The notes below the pieces were generated by a model. It saw only the letters and a list, made by a program, of their open reading frames with translations, did no database searches and was not told where the DNA came from. This document shows, piece after piece, positions 32,309 to 41,061 of a stretch of DNA of 45,110 nucleotides. The DNA comes from Microtetraspora niveoalba (GTDB lineage Bacteria > Actinomycetota > Actinomycetes > Streptosporangiales > Streptosporangiaceae), in contig NZ_BBYM01000053.1 in NCBI RefSeq assembly GCF_001570405.1, forward strand, positions 1-45,110, written 5' to 3'. Made by a program: the position numbers and the translations under genes. Position 1 is the stretch's first letter, and the number at the start of each line of letters is the position of its first letter.

Positions 32309-33112
32309 ATGAGCAGGACCGCCGTCGTCACGGGCGGAGCCTCCGGGATCGGCCGGGCCGTCGCCCGCGAACTGGTCGCGCGGGGCGTGCGGGTCACGGT
32401 CGCCGACATCCGCGGCGCCGAGGAGGCGGCGGGCGAGCTCGGCTGCGCCCACGCCGTCCTCGACGTGACCGACGCGGACGCGGTGCGCGACCTGCTGACC
32501 GCCGTCCGGGACGAGCACGGGCGGCTCGACTACGTGTTCAACAACGCGGGCATCGCCATCGGCGGGTACGCGGACGAGCTGACGCTCGACCACTGGAACG
32601 CCGCGATCGACGTCAACCTGCGCGGGGTCGTCCACGGGGTCCACGCGGCGTACCCGATCATGGTCCGGCAGGGCTTCGGGCACATCGTGAACACCGCGTC
32701 CCTCGCCGGGCTGACGCCCGCGCCGATGATGGCCCCCTACACCGCGACCAAGCACGCCGTCGTCGGCCTGTCGCTGGCGCTGCGCGCGGAGGCGGCGGCC
32801 AAGGGGGTCCGGGTGAGCGTGGTCTGCCCCGGCTTCGTGGACACGCCGCTGCTCGACCGCGCCAATCCCGGGTTGCCGCCGACGGACGTCGGCGAGCAGG
32901 CCCGGCGGGCGGCGGTGCGGGCGCAGGGGCGCCTCTACCCGGTGGAGTCGATGGCCCGCGACATCCTGCGCGGCGTCGCCCGCGACCAGGCGCTCATCGT
33001 GGCACCCGGCTCGGCCCGGCTCGTCTGGCGGCTGGTACGGCTGTCGCCCGCCCTCGCGACCCGGGTCGCCGGCCTCGCCGTACGGCGGGCGCGGTGGCAG
33101 GGCGGACGGTAG
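32309..33112 (+). CDS. Short-chain dehydrogenase/reductase
   Basis: This 267-residue classical SDR shows the cofactor loop TGGASGIGRAVA, NNAG, the catalytic Ser in NTASLAG and Tyr/Lys in YTATKHA (YxxxK). The C-terminal 50 residues are amphipathic and basic (LVRLSPALATRVAGLAVRRA), as in SDRs that associate with membranes. ATG 32309 has GGGAGAGGGG upstream; the longer frame from 32102 is non-coding leader. It is divergent from the oxidase gene. Substrate unknown. Confidence 0.9.
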   Translation: MSRTAVVTGGASGIGRAVARELVARGVRVTVADIRGAEEAAGELGCAHAVLDVTDADAVRDLLTAVRDEHGRLDYVFNNAGIAIGGYADELTLDHWNAAIDVNLRGVVHGVHAAYPIMVRQGFGHIVNTASLAGLTPAPMMAPYTATKHAVVGLSLALRAEAAAKGVRVSVVCPGFVDTPLLDRANPGLPPTDVGEQARRAAVRAQGRLYPVESMARDILRGVARDQALIVAPGSARLVWRLVRLSPALATRVAGLAVRRARWQGGR

Positions 33113-33133
33113 CCGGACGAGCCGCGGGAGCCG

Positions 33134-34705
33134 TCAGAGGCCGAGGTACTCGAACCAGTCGAACGCGGCGGAGTTCCCGCTCGGATGTCCGTTCGAGCTG
33201 GCGTACATGCCGATGTAGGCGCCGGTGAAGCCGCCCGCGACGGTGGAGGACAGGATCCGGCCGTCGACGGGGCCGCCGAGGTCGCGCCACTCTCCCGGCC
33301 GGACGGCGTACCGCGCGCGATAGTCCTGGCCGCTCGCCTCCACGCCGAGGTGGACGCGTCCCGGGGGGACGTCGGCGCGGGCCAGGAGGCGCTCGGCTCC
33401 GGCCTCGCGCACGCGCAGTTCGAGGCCGCGCGCGGCGAGCACCAGGAGGATGTGGAAGTCCTCGTTCTGCACCAGCGCGAGGCCCGCGCACTCGTCGCCC
33501 TCCGGGGTGAAGTCGAGCGCGGCGTGCGCGGCGAAGTCCCGGTGCTGCTGGCGCCGGGCGACCAGGCTCGGGTTCTCCCGCCCCGCCAGCGTCTCCGGCC
33601 GGGCGCGCAGCAGGAGGCGTCCGCCGGACAGGCTCCAGTACGGCTCGCGCGGCGTGCGCAGGTGGTTCCAGACGGGCGACAGCCGTACGCCGTCGAAGTG
33701 GTCGCAGGCGGGCGCGGCGGGCCACCGGTGCGGGGCGAGGGCGGGAGCGCGCCGGACGGGGGTCACCTCGCCGACGACCGGCCAGCCGTCCTCCCACGTG
33801 ACGGGGGTGAGGAAGGTCTCCCTGCCCAGGTTGGGGAAGTCGCCTCCGTAGGGGCGGGTGGCGAGCAGGACCATCCACCACTCCCCCGCCGGGGTGTCGA
33901 CCAGGTCGGCGTGGCCGGTGCAGGCGATCGGGTGGTCGCGGCCCTTGGCGCGGTGGGTGAGGACCGGGTTGCGCGGGTCGGGCTCGTACGGGCCGGTCAC
34001 GTGCCGGGACCGGGCGATCATGACGGCGTGGTCGCGGGCGGTGCCCCCTTCGGCGGTGAGCAGGTAGTACCAGTCGCCGATCCGGTAGAGGTGCGGCCCT
34101 TCGGACCAGACGGCGCGGCGTTGCACCGCCTCCCAGATGACGTGCTCGTCACCCGCCGGGGTCAGCCCGTCGAGCCGCCGGAGCCAGACCTCGGTCTCGC
34201 CGGGGTAGCGGCCCTCGGACTTCTCGCGGGTGCCGAGCACCCAGGCGGTGCCGTCGTCGTCGAAGAACAGGGACGGGTCGATGCCCCGGGTCTCCGGCAG
34301 CCAGTGGGGGTCGCTCCACGGCCCGGCCGGGTCGGTGGCGGTGACGACGAAGTTGCCTCCGCCGCCCACGAGCGTGGTGATCAGGTAGAAGACACCGTCG
34401 TGGTGCCGGATCGTCGGGGCGTAGACGCCGTCCGAGGAGGCGACGCCGTCCAGGTCGAGCTGCGACGGCCGGTCGAGGACGTGTCCGAGCTGCCGCCAGT
34501 GGACCAGGTCGCGGCTGTGGAAGACCGGTACGCCGGGGAACCAGGCGAAGGTCGAGGTGACGAGGTAGTAGTCCTCGCCGACCCGGCAGATCGAGGGGTC
34601 CGGGTGGCAGCCGGGAAGCACCGGATTACGGAAATGTCCGGATGTCAGGGGGAAGGCCGCGGGGGCCTCCGCGTCCCCCGTCGCCGCGTTCGTCCACTGG
34701 GTCAT
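33134..34705 (-). CDS. Glycoside hydrolase family 43 (beta-xylosidase type)
   Basis: This is a 523-residue enzyme without signal peptide, hence cytoplasmic. The N-terminal five-bladed propeller shows the GH43 base Asp in CHPDPSIC, a second acid in GIDPSLFFDDDG and the catalytic Glu in WSEGPHLYRIG. From about residue 325 there is a beta-sandwich domain (SLSGGRLLLRARPETL, DEDFHIL-like strands) typical of GH43 beta-xylosidases. ATG 34705 is preceded by AGAGGAGA at 9 bases; the frame extends to 34762. It should hydrolyse imported xylo- or arabino-oligosaccharides. It is the last gene of the sugar locus and is separated from GH5 by 429 bases with its own candidate operators. Confidence 0.93.
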   Translation of the reverse strand: MTQWTNAATGDAEAPAAFPLTSGHFRNPVLPGCHPDPSICRVGEDYYLVTSTFAWFPGVPVFHSRDLVHWRQLGHVLDRPSQLDLDGVASSDGVYAPTIRHHDGVFYLITTLVGGGGNFVVTATDPAGPWSDPHWLPETRGIDPSLFFDDDGTAWVLGTREKSEGRYPGETEVWLRRLDGLTPAGDEHVIWEAVQRRAVWSEGPHLYRIGDWYYLLTAEGGTARDHAVMIARSRHVTGPYEPDPRNPVLTHRAKGRDHPIACTGHADLVDTPAGEWWMVLLATRPYGGDFPNLGRETFLTPVTWEDGWPVVGEVTPVRRAPALAPHRWPAAPACDHFDGVRLSPVWNHLRTPREPYWSLSGGRLLLRARPETLAGRENPSLVARRQQHRDFAAHAALDFTPEGDECAGLALVQNEDFHILLVLAARGLELRVREAGAERLLARADVPPGRVHLGVEASGQDYRARYAVRPGEWRDLGGPVDGRILSSTVAGGFTGAYIGMYASSNGHPSGNSAAFDWFEYLGL

Positions 34706-34744
34706 GCGGGCGGTTCTCCTCTCGGGCGGGCGTGCGTGCCCGGC

Positions 34745-34830
34745 GCTGCACAGCTGCCTCACACAGCTGCCTCACACAGCTGGCTCCATACAGCTGGCTC
34801 CATACAGCGGCTCCGCATAGCGGCTCCGCA
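34745..34830. repeat. Degenerate 11-16-bp tandem repeat upstream of the GH43 gene
   Basis: About six imperfect units related to CAGCTGGCTCCATA follow one another; they carry CAGCTG, CAGCGG or GCGGCT cores. The repeat lies in the presumed leader of the GH43 transcript. The rest of 34706-35134 holds no gene. Confidence 0.75.
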
Positions 34831-34993
34831 CCCCCGGCTCCGCGTACCAGGCGAAGGCGGGCGGCGCACCGGGCGCGGGACGGTCGGACCGGCGGGTGAC
34901 GCCGGGGAGATCAGGGGGTCGGAGGGCGGGCGAGCCGCGCCGAGGAGGAAGGCGGCCGGGCCCCGCACGCTGCGGAAGACGAGACCCGGCCGT

Positions 34994-35027
34994 TTCCAAT
35001 TGGAACATGCCGCTCTGTGAAGTTCAC
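34994..35027. promoter_or_regulatory. Two operator-like palindromes upstream of GH43
   Basis: TTCCAATTGGAA (34994-35005) is a perfect 12-bp palindrome. GTGAAGTTCAC (35017-35027) is a perfect 11-bp palindrome similar to TGAAAGTTTCA upstream of the binding-protein gene. They may respond to the LacI regulator. Confidence 0.45.
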
Positions 35028-35134
35028 CGCGGTATCCCGGAATTGATCTGATCCGCCGGGTACGGCCGTTCCGGTGGCCGGTCGAACGACCCCGGACGCG
35101 TGCCCCGCGGCTTCCGGGGTCGGGAGACCGCCGG

Positions 35135-36505
35135 CTAGCGGGACAGGTTGGCGGCGAGGAGCTCGATCAGCGGCTCGCGCCGTACGCACCGGTCGAGCGC
35201 GAACGAGTCGGCGAGGGCCACGAGCTCGTCGTCGGACAGGCCCCGGAACAGCTCCGCGTACTCCGGAAGCAGGGCCTGGGCGACGAGGATGTGGCGCACG
35301 AGGTCGTCGATCTGGTAGCGGGCGCCCCACGGGAACGGGTCCCAGGCCGGGAACTCCCGCTCCATCAGGAGGTGCAGCGACGCGAGGTCGGCCGCCGACT
35401 CCTCCATGGTCGATCCCCACCGGTCGGCGCCGAGCCGGTTCTTCTTGGCGATGAACGGCCCGAACCTGCGCATGTACGCCCCCGCGGCGTGGACGAGGCC
35501 CTGGAGGCCGACGTCCTTGTACGTCCACAACGACCATCCCGCGTCGTGCGCGTCGTAGATCTCCAGTTGGTCGCGCAGGATCTGGTACCGCTGCGCGTCG
35601 ACCTCCGGGTCTCCCGTGTAGACGGGGCCGAACTCGCCGACCCAGACCGGCGTCCCCGTCTCCCGCTGGAAGGCGGTCCGCCGCTCGAAGGTCTCCTCCA
35701 GCTCGGCGCGGTCGCACCACTCGCCGCGCGTGTAGCCGGGGTACGGCCCGCCGTGCGCGAACCCGGCCAGCGCGTAGTCGTGGCAGACGAACACCGTGTT
35801 CTCGTACACCTCGCGGAAGATCGAGAAGTCGGTGGAGTAGCGGTTGCCGTCGAGGAACAGCACGTGCGCGGGGTCCACCGCGCGCAGCGCCTTGACCAGG
35901 CGGTCGTAGAACGGCCCGACCACGCGCCCCTCGACGTCGCCGGGCTCGTTGACGGGGTTGTAGCCCGCGACCCAGGGGTTGTCCCGGTACCGGTCGGCGA
36001 TCGCCTCCCACATGTTGACCGCCCGGTCCTGGAAGTGCCGGTGCAGCCAGAAGGAGGCGACGTGCGTGGGGTTGTCGGAGTGCCAGTGCTGGTTCTGCGC
36101 GCCGGGGAGGGCGTGCATGTCGATCACGGAGTAGATGCCCCGGTCGCCGAGCAGGCCGACGACCCGGTCCAGATGGTGGAAACCGCGTTCGATGATCTCC
36201 ATCGGGCGGTCGTCGGACTCGAAGTGCCGGTAGTTGACCGGGATGCGCACGCAGTTGATCCCGAGATCCGCGAGCAGGTCGGCGTCGGCCGGGCCGAAGA
36301 ACGCGGTCAGCAGCCGGTCGAAGAACAGCTCGTAGCGCTCCTCCCCCAGCACCTCGCGCACGGCGGCCCGCATCGACGACTCGTTGGCCGGGTAGCCGGT
36401 GATGAAGTTCTCCATGTTCATCCAGCCCCCGAGGCCCACTCCGCGCAGCCGCACGGGGGTGCCGTCGGCGGTGACGAGGCGGGATCCGGACACACGCAGG
36501 GTCAT
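35135..36505 (-). CDS. Glycoside hydrolase family 5-type enzyme
   Basis: This is a 456-residue TIM-barrel enzyme with no signal peptide. The N terminus has SRLVTADGTPVRLRGVGLGG, a usual GH5 opening. The acid/base Glu is in AGYNPVNEPGD (the NEP motif) and the nucleophile Glu in VWVGEFGPVYTGD, with the expected SVIDMHALPG before. The C-terminal 80 residues are helical and of unknown role. ATG 36505 is 5 bases downstream of AAGGAG. It lies 67 bases after the second permease gene, so it is likely co-transcribed. It should act on imported beta-linked oligosaccharides. The subfamily cannot be told by eye. Confidence 0.9.
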   Translation of the reverse strand: MTLRVSGSRLVTADGTPVRLRGVGLGGWMNMENFITGYPANESSMRAAVREVLGEERYELFFDRLLTAFFGPADADLLADLGINCVRIPVNYRHFESDDRPMEIIERGFHHLDRVVGLLGDRGIYSVIDMHALPGAQNQHWHSDNPTHVASFWLHRHFQDRAVNMWEAIADRYRDNPWVAGYNPVNEPGDVEGRVVGPFYDRLVKALRAVDPAHVLFLDGNRYSTDFSIFREVYENTVFVCHDYALAGFAHGGPYPGYTRGEWCDRAELEETFERRTAFQRETGTPVWVGEFGPVYTGDPEVDAQRYQILRDQLEIYDAHDAGWSLWTYKDVGLQGLVHAAGAYMRRFGPFIAKKNRLGADRWGSTMEESAADLASLHLLMEREFPAWDPFPWGARYQIDDLVRHILVAQALLPEYAELFRGLSDDELVALADSFALDRCVRREPLIELLAANLSR

Positions 36506-36526
36506 CACAACTCCTTCTCGTACGTG

Positions 36527-36564
36527 CCGGGCCGCGGCCCGGCGGTCATCGTGTTCGGCCGAAC
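36527..36564. promoter_or_regulatory. Palindromes between permease and GH5 genes
   Basis: CCGGGCCGCGGCCCGG (36527-36542) is a perfect 16-bp palindrome and GTTCGGCCGAAC (36553-36564) a perfect 12-bp palindrome. They could be an mRNA hairpin or a LacI-type site. Confidence 0.4.
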
Positions 36565-36572
36565 GCGGGAGG

Positions 36573-37427
36573 TCATCCCTTCGTGGCTCCCGCGGTCAGA
36601 CCGCCGATGAGCTGCCGTTCGGCGACGCTGTAGAAGGCCAGTGCCGGCACCATCGCGAGCACGATGTACGCGAGGACCTTGGCGGTTTCGGATGCGTACT
36701 GGCCGGAGAACTGCTGGACCCCGAGCGGGACGGTCCACCAGTTGGGGTCGGTGAAGATCACCAGTGGCAGGAAGAAGTTGTTCCAGCTCGCGACGATCGC
36801 GAGCACGGACACCGTGGCCAGCGCCGGCCGGGCCATCGGCAGCAGGATCCGCCAGAAGAAGCCGAAGGCGGAGCATCCGTCGATGGTCGCCGCCTCCTCG
36901 ACCTCCCTCGGGATCGTACGGAAGAAGGAGCGCAGGATGATGATCGTCATCGGCAGCCCGAAGGCGGCCTGCGGCAGGATCACCCCGAGCGGGTTGTCCA
37001 GCAGGCCGATGGCCCGCACCAGCACGAACAGCGGCAGGATCGCCACCGTGAACGGGAACATCAGCCCGACCGTGAACAGCGTGTACAGCGCCTCCCGGCC
37101 GCGGAACGCGAACCGGGCGAACACGAAGGCCGCCATGGCCGCCAGGCCCACCACGACGAGCGTCGTGGCCAGCGCGATGAAGACGCTGTTGAGGATCTGC
37201 CGCCAGAACGAGCCCGACGCGAGCACGTCCGTGTAGTTCTCCGGAACCCACGGGGACGGCAGGCCGAACGGGTTGGTGGAGAGCTGGGACGTGTCCTTGA
37301 ACCCGCCCACGAGCGCGAAGAGCAGCGGCACGACGACGAACGCGCCGAGCACCGCGACGAGGGTCTGGAGGGAGACGGACCGCAGGAGGGCGCCCTGTCT
37401 CCGGGCCTGGGTGCGGTGGACGCTCAT
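36573..37427 (-). CDS. Sugar ABC transporter permease, MalG type
   Basis: This 284-residue inner-membrane protein has six transmembrane segments and the permease-ATPase contact motif (EAA loop) in REVEEAATIDGCSAFGFFWR. A TM1 helix follows the basic start (MSVHRTQARRQ). The ATG at 37427 overlaps the stop of the first permease gene as ATGA, which fixes its start although the frame runs further. It pairs with the first permease. No ATPase gene is in the window, so a shared MsiK-like ATPase encoded elsewhere is expected, as is usual in actinomycetes. Confidence 0.93.
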   Translation of the reverse strand: MSVHRTQARRQGALLRSVSLQTLVAVLGAFVVVPLLFALVGGFKDTSQLSTNPFGLPSPWVPENYTDVLASGSFWRQILNSVFIALATTLVVVGLAAMAAFVFARFAFRGREALYTLFTVGLMFPFTVAILPLFVLVRAIGLLDNPLGVILPQAAFGLPMTIIILRSFFRTIPREVEEAATIDGCSAFGFFWRILLPMARPALATVSVLAIVASWNNFFLPLVIFTDPNWWTVPLGVQQFSGQYASETAKVLAYIVLAMVPALAFYSVAERQLIGGLTAGATKG

Positions 37428-38425
37428 CGCTGGTCCCGCATGGTGGTGATGGCTCCTTCTGTGTCGCGGCGCATGACGTAGCGCTGGTAGCCCAGCGCGA
37501 AGACCAGGCTGATCAGGAACATCACGACGCTGATCGCGGTGCCGTATCCGACCTGGGACCGCTTGAAGCCGAACTGGAACATCGTGACGGCCATGGTCTC
37601 GGAGGAGTGGACGGGTCCTCCGGCGGTCAGGACCCACACCAGGTCGAAGAGCTGGATCGCGCCGATGACCGAGAGGAAGACGCTGATGCGGATCGTCGGG
37701 CCGAGCAGCGGCAGGGTGATGTAGCGGAACTGCTCCCACGCGGTCGCCCCGTCGATCGAGGCGGCCTCGCCGAGCTCCTGCGGGATGCCCTGCCGGCCGG
37801 CGAGGTAGAGGATCATGTGGAAGCCGAAGTACTTCCAGGTCATGACGATGAACACCGACATCAGGACGGTGGACGGGTCGCCGAGCCACTCCGACTCCAG
37901 CGCCTCCAGGCCGAGGGCGCCGAGGATCTGGTTCGCCAGCCCCTGGTCCGGCGAGAGGATCATGGTGAACAGGACGCCGGTGATCACCTCGGACAACATG
38001 TACGGGGCGAAGAACAACATCCGGTAGACCGCCCGGCCGCGCATCCTCTGGTTGAGCAGCATCGCGATGCCGAGCGCGAGCGGGAGCTGGATCGCGATCG
38101 ACAGGACGATCAGGACCAGGCCCCGCCACAGGTCGCCGAGGAAGACCTCGTCCCCGAACATCCGGGTGAAGTTGTCCAGCCCGATGAACTCCGTGGGCAG
38201 GCCGCCGAGGCCGTTCCACTTGAACAGGCTGGTGTAGCCGGCGACCGCGATCGGCACCAGGACCAGCAGGCCGAACAGCACCAGCGCCGGGAGCAGGAAC
38301 AGGGTGATCGTCACCAGGCCCCGGAACCGCCGGCGGCGGGCCTCGGGCGGCGCCTGCGCCCGTGGCGTACGGGGGTGTGCCGCGTGCCTCTCCGATCGCT
38401 CACCCGTGAGGGCCGGGGGTGTCAC
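37424..38425 (-). CDS. Sugar ABC transporter permease, MalF type
   Basis: This 333-residue inner-membrane protein has a basic Arg-rich cytoplasmic start (about residues 1-35). Six membrane segments follow, with the EAA-type loop in ELGEAASIDGATAWEQFRY. A GTG start at 38425 is preceded by a weak GCGAAG site and by the binding-protein stop 142 bases upstream, with a hairpin and tandem repeats between. It forms the membrane channel with the MalG-type protein. Confidence 0.92.
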   Translation of the reverse strand: MTPPALTGERSERHAAHPRTPRAQAPPEARRRRFRGLVTITLFLLPALVLFGLLVLVPIAVAGYTSLFKWNGLGGLPTEFIGLDNFTRMFGDEVFLGDLWRGLVLIVLSIAIQLPLALGIAMLLNQRMRGRAVYRMLFFAPYMLSEVITGVLFTMILSPDQGLANQILGALGLEALESEWLGDPSTVLMSVFIVMTWKYFGFHMILYLAGRQGIPQELGEAASIDGATAWEQFRYITLPLLGPTIRISVFLSVIGAIQLFDLVWVLTAGGPVHSSETMAVTMFQFGFKRSQVGYGTAISVVMFLISLVFALGYQRYVMRRDTEGAITTMRDQR

Positions 38426-38461
38426 TTCGCTTCGCTCCGTCCGTCGTCTCGTGAGTCCGTG

Positions 38462-38520
38462 CCGGGTTCCTGGGCCGGGTTCTTGCCCCGGGTTCTTGGC
38501 CCGGGTTCCTGGGCCGGGCG
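38462..38520. repeat. Degenerate 12-14-bp tandem repeat between binding-protein and permease genes
   Basis: Four to five units of the type CCGGGTTCCTGGG (with variants such as CCGGGTTCTTGGC) run in tandem next to the hairpin at 38521-38554. Confidence 0.85.
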
Positions 38521-38554
38521 CGCGGGCCGGGCGGGATCGTGCGCCCGGCCCGCG
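38521..38554 (-). terminator. 13-bp perfect GC hairpin after the sugar-binding-protein gene
   Basis: CGCGGGCCGGGCG (38521-38533) and CGCCCGGCCCGCG (38542-38554) pair perfectly around an 8-base loop, 13 bases after the binding-protein stop. It likely stabilises the upstream mRNA or partly terminates it, keeping the binding protein in excess of the permeases. It has no U tract. Confidence 0.65.
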
Positions 38555-38567
38555 TCGCCGTCCGGAC

Positions 38568-39851
38568 CTATTCGGACTTCGCCGTCTCGGTGATGGCCTG
38601 CGCGACCTGCTCGGGGCTCTTGGAGCCCGCGATGAGCGCCGCCACGCTGTCGTTGACCTCCTGACCGACGGCGGGCGGGTACGCCTGGTCGAGGTAGAGC
38701 TGGAAGCCGCTCGCGGAGGCCAGCGCCTTGGCCACGACCGCGAGGTTCGGGTCCTTGACCGCGTCCTCCTCCCCCTTGAGCACGGGCAGGATCGCGCCGG
38801 ACTCCACGACCTTGCGGTGCTGGGCGGCGTCGTGGAGGTATTTCAGGAAGTCGATCGCCTCGGCCGGGGCGTCCGCGCCCACGGCGAAACCGCCGCCCCC
38901 TCCGAAGGCGTCGGCCGCCGAGCCCTTGCCCCCCTCGACGGCGGGGAAGGGGAAGAAGCCCAGGTCGTCGCCGAGGCCCTTGCCCGCCTCGGCCTGGACG
39001 GACGGCCCCCACTGGCCCATCAGCTCCATCGCGGCCTTGGCGTTGCCCACGGTCGCCGCCTGGCCGTCCGGGGTCGAGTAGCCCGCGCCGAGGAAGCCCT
39101 TCTGGAACGGCTGGAGATCGACGAGCTGCTTGAGGTGCTCACCCGCCGACACGAACTCCGGCTTGGTGAAGTCGTGGTCCACGCCCGCCTGCCTGAGCGC
39201 GTCGAGCCCGGCGATGCGCATGGCGAGGTAGGCCCAGTAGTAGTGCCCCGGCCACTTCTCCTTGCCGGCGAGGGCGATGGGGGTGATGCCCGCGGCCTTG
39301 AGTTTCTTCACGTCGTCGAGGAACTCGCTCCACGTCGCCGGCGGCTGGTCGATGCCCGCCTTGGCGAAGAGCGCCTTGTTGTACCAGAAGCCGACCATGC
39401 CGATGTCGTTCGGGATCGCGTACGTCTTGCCGTCGAACTGGTACGCCTGCAGGGACGCCGGGGTGAAGTTGCCGATCCAGGACGCGACGTCGCCCGAGAT
39501 GTCCTTCACCAGCCCGGCGTCGATCTGCTGCCGGAGGACGCCCCCGCCCCAGGTCGCGTAGATGTCGGGCGCCTTCCCCGACTGGGTGGCTGTCGCGATC
39601 TTGGCCTTGAACGCCTCGTTCTCGATCGGGAGGTTCTTGATGGTGACATTCGGATGAGCGGCCTCGTACGCCTTGGCCTGCTCGGCGAAAAGAGACTTCA
39701 ACGGCTCGGTGGTGCCGATGTTCCACCACTCGACGGTGACCTTCTCGGACGCCGCCTTGTCGGACGTCCCGTCGCCGCCCTGGCTCGAACAGCCGGCCAG
39801 GACGAGCGCGGCCGTCGCGAGCAAGACCACACCTCGTCGCGTCAACGACAT
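38568..39851 (-). CDS. Extracellular sugar-binding lipoprotein of an ABC transporter
   Basis: This is a 427-residue precursor. The signal MSLTRRGVVLLATAALVLAGC has lipobox LAGC (lipidated Cys21). The mature part is an ABC family-1-type solute-binding protein: VTVEWWNIGTTEPLKSL near the start, then KAPDIYATWGGGVLRQ and WYNKALFAKAGIDQPPATW. It is followed by two permease genes and glycosidases, which suggests uptake of oligosaccharides from plant beta-glycans or xylan. The upstream region has a strong candidate promoter and operator sites. The start at 39851 is the natural one for the lipoprotein signal. Confidence 0.95.
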   Translation of the reverse strand: MSLTRRGVVLLATAALVLAGCSSQGGDGTSDKAASEKVTVEWWNIGTTEPLKSLFAEQAKAYEAAHPNVTIKNLPIENEAFKAKIATATQSGKAPDIYATWGGGVLRQQIDAGLVKDISGDVASWIGNFTPASLQAYQFDGKTYAIPNDIGMVGFWYNKALFAKAGIDQPPATWSEFLDDVKKLKAAGITPIALAGKEKWPGHYYWAYLAMRIAGLDALRQAGVDHDFTKPEFVSAGEHLKQLVDLQPFQKGFLGAGYSTPDGQAATVGNAKAAMELMGQWGPSVQAEAGKGLGDDLGFFPFPAVEGGKGSAADAFGGGGGFAVGADAPAEAIDFLKYLHDAAQHRKVVESGAILPVLKGEEDAVKDPNLAVVAKALASASGFQLYLDQAYPPAVGQEVNDSVAALIAGSKSPEQVAQAITETAKSE

Positions 39852-39895
39852 GTCAGTGCTTCCCTTCCTTATCTACGGACCCGCACGGAGCCCCG

Positions 39896-39965
39896 TGAAA
39901 GTTTCAGGTGCACCCCCGAATATTTCGTGACCCGGAGAATAGGTAAACCTCACGTTACGCGTCAA
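39896..39965 (-). promoter_or_regulatory. Promoter and operators of the sugar-transport operon
   Basis: On the minus strand TTGACG (39960-39965) and TATTCT (39936-39941) are 18 bases apart. CGAA-TAT-TTCG (39917-39927) lies at the expected transcription start and TGAAAGTTTCA (39896-39906) is a perfect 11-bp palindrome just downstream. Both resemble the CGAAA-n-TTTCG operators of LacI-family regulators. Confidence 0.6.
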
Positions 39966-40016
39966 TAGTGTTCGTGGGAGCGATCCCATAGCCCGTGGAT
40001 ACGCGGGAGAGCGGAT

Positions 40017-40037
40017 CCGAAAGTTTTCGGCTACGCT
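40017..40037 (+). promoter_or_regulatory. LacI-type operator overlapping the regulator's promoter
   Basis: CCGAAA-GT-TTTCGG (40017-40030) is a perfect 14-bp palindrome. It ends one base before a -10-like TACGCT (40032-40037) that itself ends 7 bases before ATG 40045. This suggests a leaderless autoregulated gene. Confidence 0.6.
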
Positions 40038-40044
40038 GTCCGCC

Positions 40045-41061
40045 ATGCCAGCGAAGAGACGGGTGACGATCGCCCTGATAGCCAAGGAGGCCGGTGTCTC
40101 CGTCCCCACGGTCTCCAAGGTCATCAACGGGCGGCCCGAGGTCGCGTCCGACACCAGGCAGCGGGTCGAGCGCCTCCTCCACAAGCACGGCTACCAGCGC
40201 AGGACCGGCCACGGGGACGGGCCGGTCGGCCTCATCGACCTGGTCTTCGCCGAGGTCGAGAGCCCGTGGGCGATGGAGCTGATCCGCGGCGCCGAGACCG
40301 CGGCCCGCGAGGCGGAGGCGAGCGTCGTCGTCTCCGTGCTGCACACCCACTCCGGCCCCGGCCGCGACTGGATCGACCGCATCGCCGCCCGCCGCACCGA
40401 CGGGGCGATCATCGTCGGATCGCACCTGTCCGCGCGCCAGCAGGGGCAGCTCAACGCCCGCGCCATCCCCTTCGTCGTGGTGGACCCGGACGGCGAGCCC
40501 GCCCCCGGCATGACGTCGGTGGGCGCCACGAACTGGCACGGCGGGCTGGCCGCGACCCGGCACCTGCTCGAACTCGGCCACACCAGGATCGGCATGATCG
40601 GCGGCCCCCCGGACATGTTGTGCAGCCGGGCCCGCATCGACGGGTACCGGGCCGGGCTGGAGACCGCGGGCCTCGACGTCGATCCCGAGCTGATCAGGAA
40701 CGGCGACTTCCTCGTCGGCTCCGGACGGGACCAGGGGCACGCGCTGCTGTCGCTGCCCGAACCGCCGAGCGCGATCTTCGCGGGCAGCGACATGCAGGCC
40801 TTCGGCGTCTTCGAGGCGGCCAGGCGGCGCGGCCTGCGCGTGCCGGAGGATCTGTCCGTGGTCGGCTTCGACGACCTCCCGCTCGCCCGCTCGGCGTGGC
40901 CTCCCCTGACCACGGTCCGCCAGCCGCTCCAGGAGATGGCCGCGCTCGCCGCCCGGATGGTCCTCGCCATCGGACGGGGCGAGGTGCCCGAGCCGCGCCG
41001 GGTCGAGCTGGCCACCGACCTGGTGGTCCGGGAGAGCACCGCGCCTCCGCGCGTCATCTGA
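40045..41061 (+). CDS. LacI-family transcriptional regulator of the sugar locus
   Basis: This 338-residue DNA-binding protein has the HTH VTIALIAKEAGVSVPTVSKV and hinge VERLLHKHGYQRR at residues 8-58, followed by a periplasmic-binding-protein-like sensor domain with GLIDLVFAEVES-type start, DGAIIVGSH, IGMIGGPPDML and VVGFDDLPLARSAWPPLTTV. It is transcribed divergently from the binding protein/permease/glycosidase genes, and its own operator-like site matches sites in front of them, so it probably represses them until a sugar inducer binds. The inducer is not determinable. Confidence 0.93.
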   Translation: MPAKRRVTIALIAKEAGVSVPTVSKVINGRPEVASDTRQRVERLLHKHGYQRRTGHGDGPVGLIDLVFAEVESPWAMELIRGAETAAREAEASVVVSVLHTHSGPGRDWIDRIAARRTDGAIIVGSHLSARQQGQLNARAIPFVVVDPDGEPAPGMTSVGATNWHGGLAATRHLLELGHTRIGMIGGPPDMLCSRARIDGYRAGLETAGLDVDPELIRNGDFLVGSGRDQGHALLSLPEPPSAIFAGSDMQAFGVFEAARRRGLRVPEDLSVVGFDDLPLARSAWPPLTTVRQPLQEMAALAARMVLAIGRGEVPEPRRVELATDLVVRESTAPPRVI

